The notes under the pieces are model-generated. The model was not told where the DNA came from. It ran no database searches and saw only the letters and a program-made list of their open reading frames with translations. A program made the translations under genes and the position numbers. Shown one piece after another: positions 19,670 to 21,778 of a DNA stretch of 21,778 nt (its first letter is position 1; each line of letters opens with the position of its first letter). This DNA is from Alteromonadaceae bacterium (GTDB taxonomy: Bacteria > Pseudomonadota > Gammaproteobacteria > Pseudomonadales > Oleiphilaceae): assembly GCA_013393545.1 (NCBI GenBank), contig JABXHG010000589.1, positions 1 through 21,778 of the forward strand. The letters are read 5' to 3'.

Positions 19670-21295
19670 TTAGCCCATGTCCGCCGTATAGCGGGCATAG
19701 GCGCTTTTGCCATTGTGTTTGGCCTTGTACATGGCGGTATCCGCGTGCCGCAGCAGGGCGCCGACCTCGTCCGCATCGGTAGGGAAGGTGGCAATGCCGA
19801 TGCTGGTGGTAACGGGCACTTCTCGTTCTGCCAACCGGTAAGGGTTGGCAAACATCTCGAGGATGCGCTCCGCCACCTGGCAGGGCGCGTCAGGGTCTGA
19901 CAATCCGGGCAAAATCACCAGAAACTCATCTCCCCCCAGTCGGGCTACCGTACTGGCACCACGCAGGCAGCTGGACACCCTTCTCGAGGCTTCAATCAGC
20001 AGTGTGTCACCGGCGTCATGCCCGAGCGTGTCGTTGATCTGTTTGAAGTTGTCCAGATCCAGAAACATAACGCCCACTTCGCTTTTATCCCGCTTTGCCT
20101 GGGCAAGGGCGAGCTTCAGCCGGTCCATGGCTAACATACGGTTTGGCAGACCGGTCAGTACGTCGTAGTTCGCCTGACGCAACAGTTGCTGTTCATAGCG
20201 TTTGCGGATACTGATATCTTCGCCAACAATCAGGTAGCCGTTAATTTCGTCATCGGCATCCTTTATTGTGGTGATCACCAGCTGCTCCCAGTAGCGCTCT
20301 CCATTGCGGCGGACGCTATTGATTTCTCCTTGCCAGACGCCGACCCGCTGTACTTGCAGTTTTATCCCCTGCCAGAACTGGCGTATATGCTGTGCTGGCA
20401 TGTCCTGGTCAATCACCGAGGAAGGGGGCTGACCCACAATTGTCTCTACCTTGTGACCCGACAACTGGCTGAATTTACGGTTGGCATATTCGATTTGCCA
20501 GTTTTTGTTGCAAATCAGTACCGAGGACGGGCTTTGCTCGATGGCCTTGGAGAATTTCAGGATATCCGCCGCATCACGTTTTTGCCGCTCGATGTCGTCG
20601 GTGAGTCGTTCACGCATTTCATTGATGGCATCGGTAACCAGCCCAAGTTCGTCATATCGGTTACCCGGTGTATCGGGGCGGTCCAGAACCAGGGGGCGGG
20701 ACAGGTTGTGAAGGGATAAATCCCGCGCATAGTCCGCCATGGCGGTAAGGTGCCGGGTGACCAGATACCTGAAAATCCACAGGCTCAGAATAGCGACAAT
20801 AAAGACCGTCAAGAACTGTGTGGCGACGATCATGCCTACTCGCCGGCGTAAATCCGAATACAGGCGATCAACACTGGCAGTAATAGTCAGTTCTCCCAAA
20901 TCAACGGTATCTTCGCCGGCATGGGTCAGCCGAAAACTGTGTGTCAGGGTATCGTCGGCAGGCGGCAGCGTGCCCATCACCAGCTCGGAATCGGGCTCTA
21001 TGCGTAGGCGCAGGTGATCAATGTCCGGCAGACCGAGAATGCCCTCCAATTGTGTCTGAATGGACTGTTCGTCCAGCGCCCAAAGGCTTCGGGCCAGACT
21101 GGACGAGGAGCCAGACTCTATTCGTTCCAGCCGTTCACGGATTGTCTGAAGGTCGTTGCGGTAATCGAAATAGATCTGCACTCCGGATGCGAGCAGGGTA
21201 AAAGCCGAGCTAAACAGCAGGATCCATGCCAGCAGTCGGAAGGAGAGAGGAGAGGTTGTGCGAAGGCGCGTCAGGGTCTTTGGGAGCTCTGCCAT
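19670..21295 (-). CDS. Membrane diguanylate cyclase with HAMP, PAS and GGDEF domains
   Basis: The 541-residue protein likely makes cyclic di-GMP from two GTP. It has a transmembrane helix at about 20-40, a periplasmic sensor region (about 41-152, containing SLWALDEQSIQTQLEGIL), a second helix at about 155-177 and a HAMP-like linker (about 178-235). A PAS domain with a PAC end lies at about 247-365 (ANRKFSQLSGHKV, YLIVGEDIS), then the cyclase domain from about 375. Catalytic residues are intact: FLDLDNFKQINDTLGHDAGD and RLGGDEF (GGDEF 454-458). The product-inhibition I-site is RGAS (445-448) instead of RxxD, so feedback inhibition is probably absent. There is no EAL domain. The ATG at 21293-21295 has AGAGGGA upstream. 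Signal and targets are unknown. Confidence 0.93.
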   Translation of the reverse strand: MAELPKTLTRLRTTSPLSFRLLAWILLFSSAFTLLASGVQIYFDYRNDLQTIRERLERIESGSSSSLARSLWALDEQSIQTQLEGILGLPDIDHLRLRIEPDSELVMGTLPPADDTLTHSFRLTHAGEDTVDLGELTITASVDRLYSDLRRRVGMIVATQFLTVFIVAILSLWIFRYLVTRHLTAMADYARDLSLHNLSRPLVLDRPDTPGNRYDELGLVTDAINEMRERLTDDIERQKRDAADILKFSKAIEQSPSSVLICNKNWQIEYANRKFSQLSGHKVETIVGQPPSSVIDQDMPAQHIRQFWQGIKLQVQRVGVWQGEINSVRRNGERYWEQLVITTIKDADDEINGYLIVGEDISIRKRYEQQLLRQANYDVLTGLPNRMLAMDRLKLALAQAKRDKSEVGVMFLDLDNFKQINDTLGHDAGDTLLIEASRRVSSCLRGASTVARLGGDEFLVILPGLSDPDAPCQVAERILEMFANPYRLAEREVPVTTSIGIATFPTDADEVGALLRHADTAMYKAKHNGKSAYARYTADMG

Positions 21296-21436
21296 GATCC
21301 CTCTGGAGTGCAGAAACGATAAACGAGCGTTTGATGGAATGAACTATAGCAGCAGTTGCCGATAAATGCGTGGTGTGCGGGAAAGGAAGGACAAGAAACC
21401 GGTGATAACCACAATTATTGCAAGGGTGAATTGGGC

Positions 21437-21450
21437 TTGATGTAGGTCAA
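21437..21450 (+). promoter_or_regulatory. Anr/FNR-type binding site
   Basis: TTGATGTAGGTCAA differs from the FNR/Anr consensus TTGAT-N4-ATCAA at one base. A weak -10-like TAACCT (21473-21478) would put the start site near 21485, making the box centre about -41.5, the class II activator position. It lies 66 nt before the small CDS at 21517. Confidence 0.65.
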
Positions 21451-21516
21451 TACCGCCAGAATTACGCGGGCGTAACCTGAGGGCAATCGAACATTGAACA
21501 AGCAGGAGAATACGTT

Positions 21517-21645
21517 ATGTATATGGATGCTGTTGTGATCGCGGGAATTGGAACCGTTGTACTAATGCTGGGATTTTTCGTGGGTGTGGGCATCTTCGTT
21601 ATGAAGGACCAGAAGGACCACAAGCACGACAACGCGGGTAAATAA
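21517..21645 (+). CDS. ccoM: Small membrane protein, probable cbb3-type cytochrome oxidase subunit CcoM
   Basis: This 42-residue ORF (ATG 21517, TAA 21643-21645) has a strong AGGAG ribosome site at 21504-21508. It encodes a short polar start (MYMDAVV), one transmembrane helix (about residues 6-29, Gly-rich) and a charged His/Lys/Asp tail (MKDQKDHKHDNAGK). From memory, length, topology and the sequence MxxDxVVIAGxxTVxLM..FFxGxGxFxxKD resemble CcoM, the extra single-helix subunit found in the Pseudomonas stutzeri cbb3 oxidase. The upstream Anr-type box agrees, since cbb3 oxidases serve low-oxygen respiration. It is not next to ccoNOQP here. It could be another single-helix protein. Confidence 0.65.
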   Translation: MYMDAVVIAGIGTVVLMLGFFVGVGIFVMKDQKDHKHDNAGK

Positions 21646-21681
21646 GTTCTGGAAGGGCGTCAAAGTCCATCTGACGTGAAG

Positions 21682-21708
21682 GGCAGTAGCGAACAGTTCG
21701 TTACTGCC
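21682..21708. terminator. Hairpin between the small membrane protein gene and tRNA-Glu
   Basis: GGCAGTAGCGAAC and GTTCGTTACTGCC form a long near-perfect inverted repeat (one G-T pair) with a tiny loop. Neither side has a proper T-run (TTCACG on the minus strand, TGGCATTTG on the plus), so it is a plausible but weak end point for both converging transcripts. Confidence 0.45.
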
Positions 21709-21722
21709 TGGCATTTGAAAAT

Positions 21723-21778
21723 TGGCGTCCCCTAGGGGGTTCGAACCCCTGTTGACGCCGTGAAACGGACGAGGTCGG
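21723..21778 (-). tRNA. tRNA-Glu (TTC), 3' half, running off the window
   Basis: Read on the minus strand, the end of the window gives the 3' half of a glutamate tRNA: anticodon loop end TTTCAC, anticodon strand GGCGT, T stem AGGGG/CCCCT around TTCGAAC, acceptor AGGGGAC, discriminator G and templated CCA ending at 21723. This part matches E. coli tRNA-Glu almost exactly. Upstream of the anticodon the match fails: the five bases before the loop (CGTCC) pair with GGCGT at only two positions, and the expected ACGCC is absent. The 5' third lies outside the window. It may be a complete tRNA with errors at the sequence end, or a 3'-half copy such as an integration att site. Confidence 0.65.

Noticed and set aside
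19667..19900. Plus-strand ORF following der
   Set aside because: It is antisense to the end of the diguanylate cyclase and has no ribosome site or motif.

Overview
This window looks like a chromosomal housekeeping segment of a marine gammaproteobacterium, most likely Marinobacter or a close relative. The evidence is protein-level resemblance to Pseudomonas/Marinobacter families, moderately high GC, and gene order. The order tRNA-Leu / queA-tgt-yajC-secD-secF / suhB / trmJ-cysE-iscR-iscS / ndk-rlmN-pilF-rodZ-ispG-hisS-yfgM-bamB-der follows the Pseudomonas aeruginosa block as I remember it, with one large difference. The isc genes that normally follow iscS (iscU, iscA, hscB, hscA, fdx, iscX) are absent. 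No phage, transposon, CRISPR array or obvious accessory island is visible.

Layout. Positions 184-270 hold a full-length but structurally damaged tRNA-Leu-like sequence. Positions 314-5881 are a tRNA-modification and protein-export cluster: queuosine synthesis (queA, tgt) followed by the Sec accessory complex (yajC, secD, secF), closed by a strong bidirectional terminator. Convergent to it lies an inositol-monophosphatase family gene (suhB-like) whose main catalytic acidic residues are replaced. Positions 6962-10351 carry trmJ, cysE, then an IscR-box promoter, iscR and a C-terminally short IscS. Positions 10420-19666 are a long same-strand series: ndk, rlmN (in-frame stop inside a substitution-dense patch), pilF/pilW, rodZ, ispG, hisS, yfgM, bamB, der. 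A membrane diguanylate cyclase gene converges on der. The right end holds a 42-residue membrane protein resembling the cbb3-oxidase subunit CcoM behind a near-perfect Anr/FNR box, and the 3' half of a tRNA-Glu on the minus strand running off the window.

How it fits together. Several products depend on Fe-S clusters (IscR, RlmN, IspG) or on sulfur transfer. Cysteine synthesis (cysE), desulfuration (iscS) and cluster sensing (iscR) are adjacent, but a scaffold must be encoded elsewhere. Envelope assembly recurs: SecDF-YajC, YfgM and BamB act at the translocon and outer membrane, PilF on type IV pili, RodZ on cell shape.

I did not find a previously undescribed multi-gene system. The points most worth following are the apparently catalytically dead SuhB, the orphan short IscS under IscR, the damaged rlmN and tRNA sequences (real decay or sequence error), and the Anr-box small protein.
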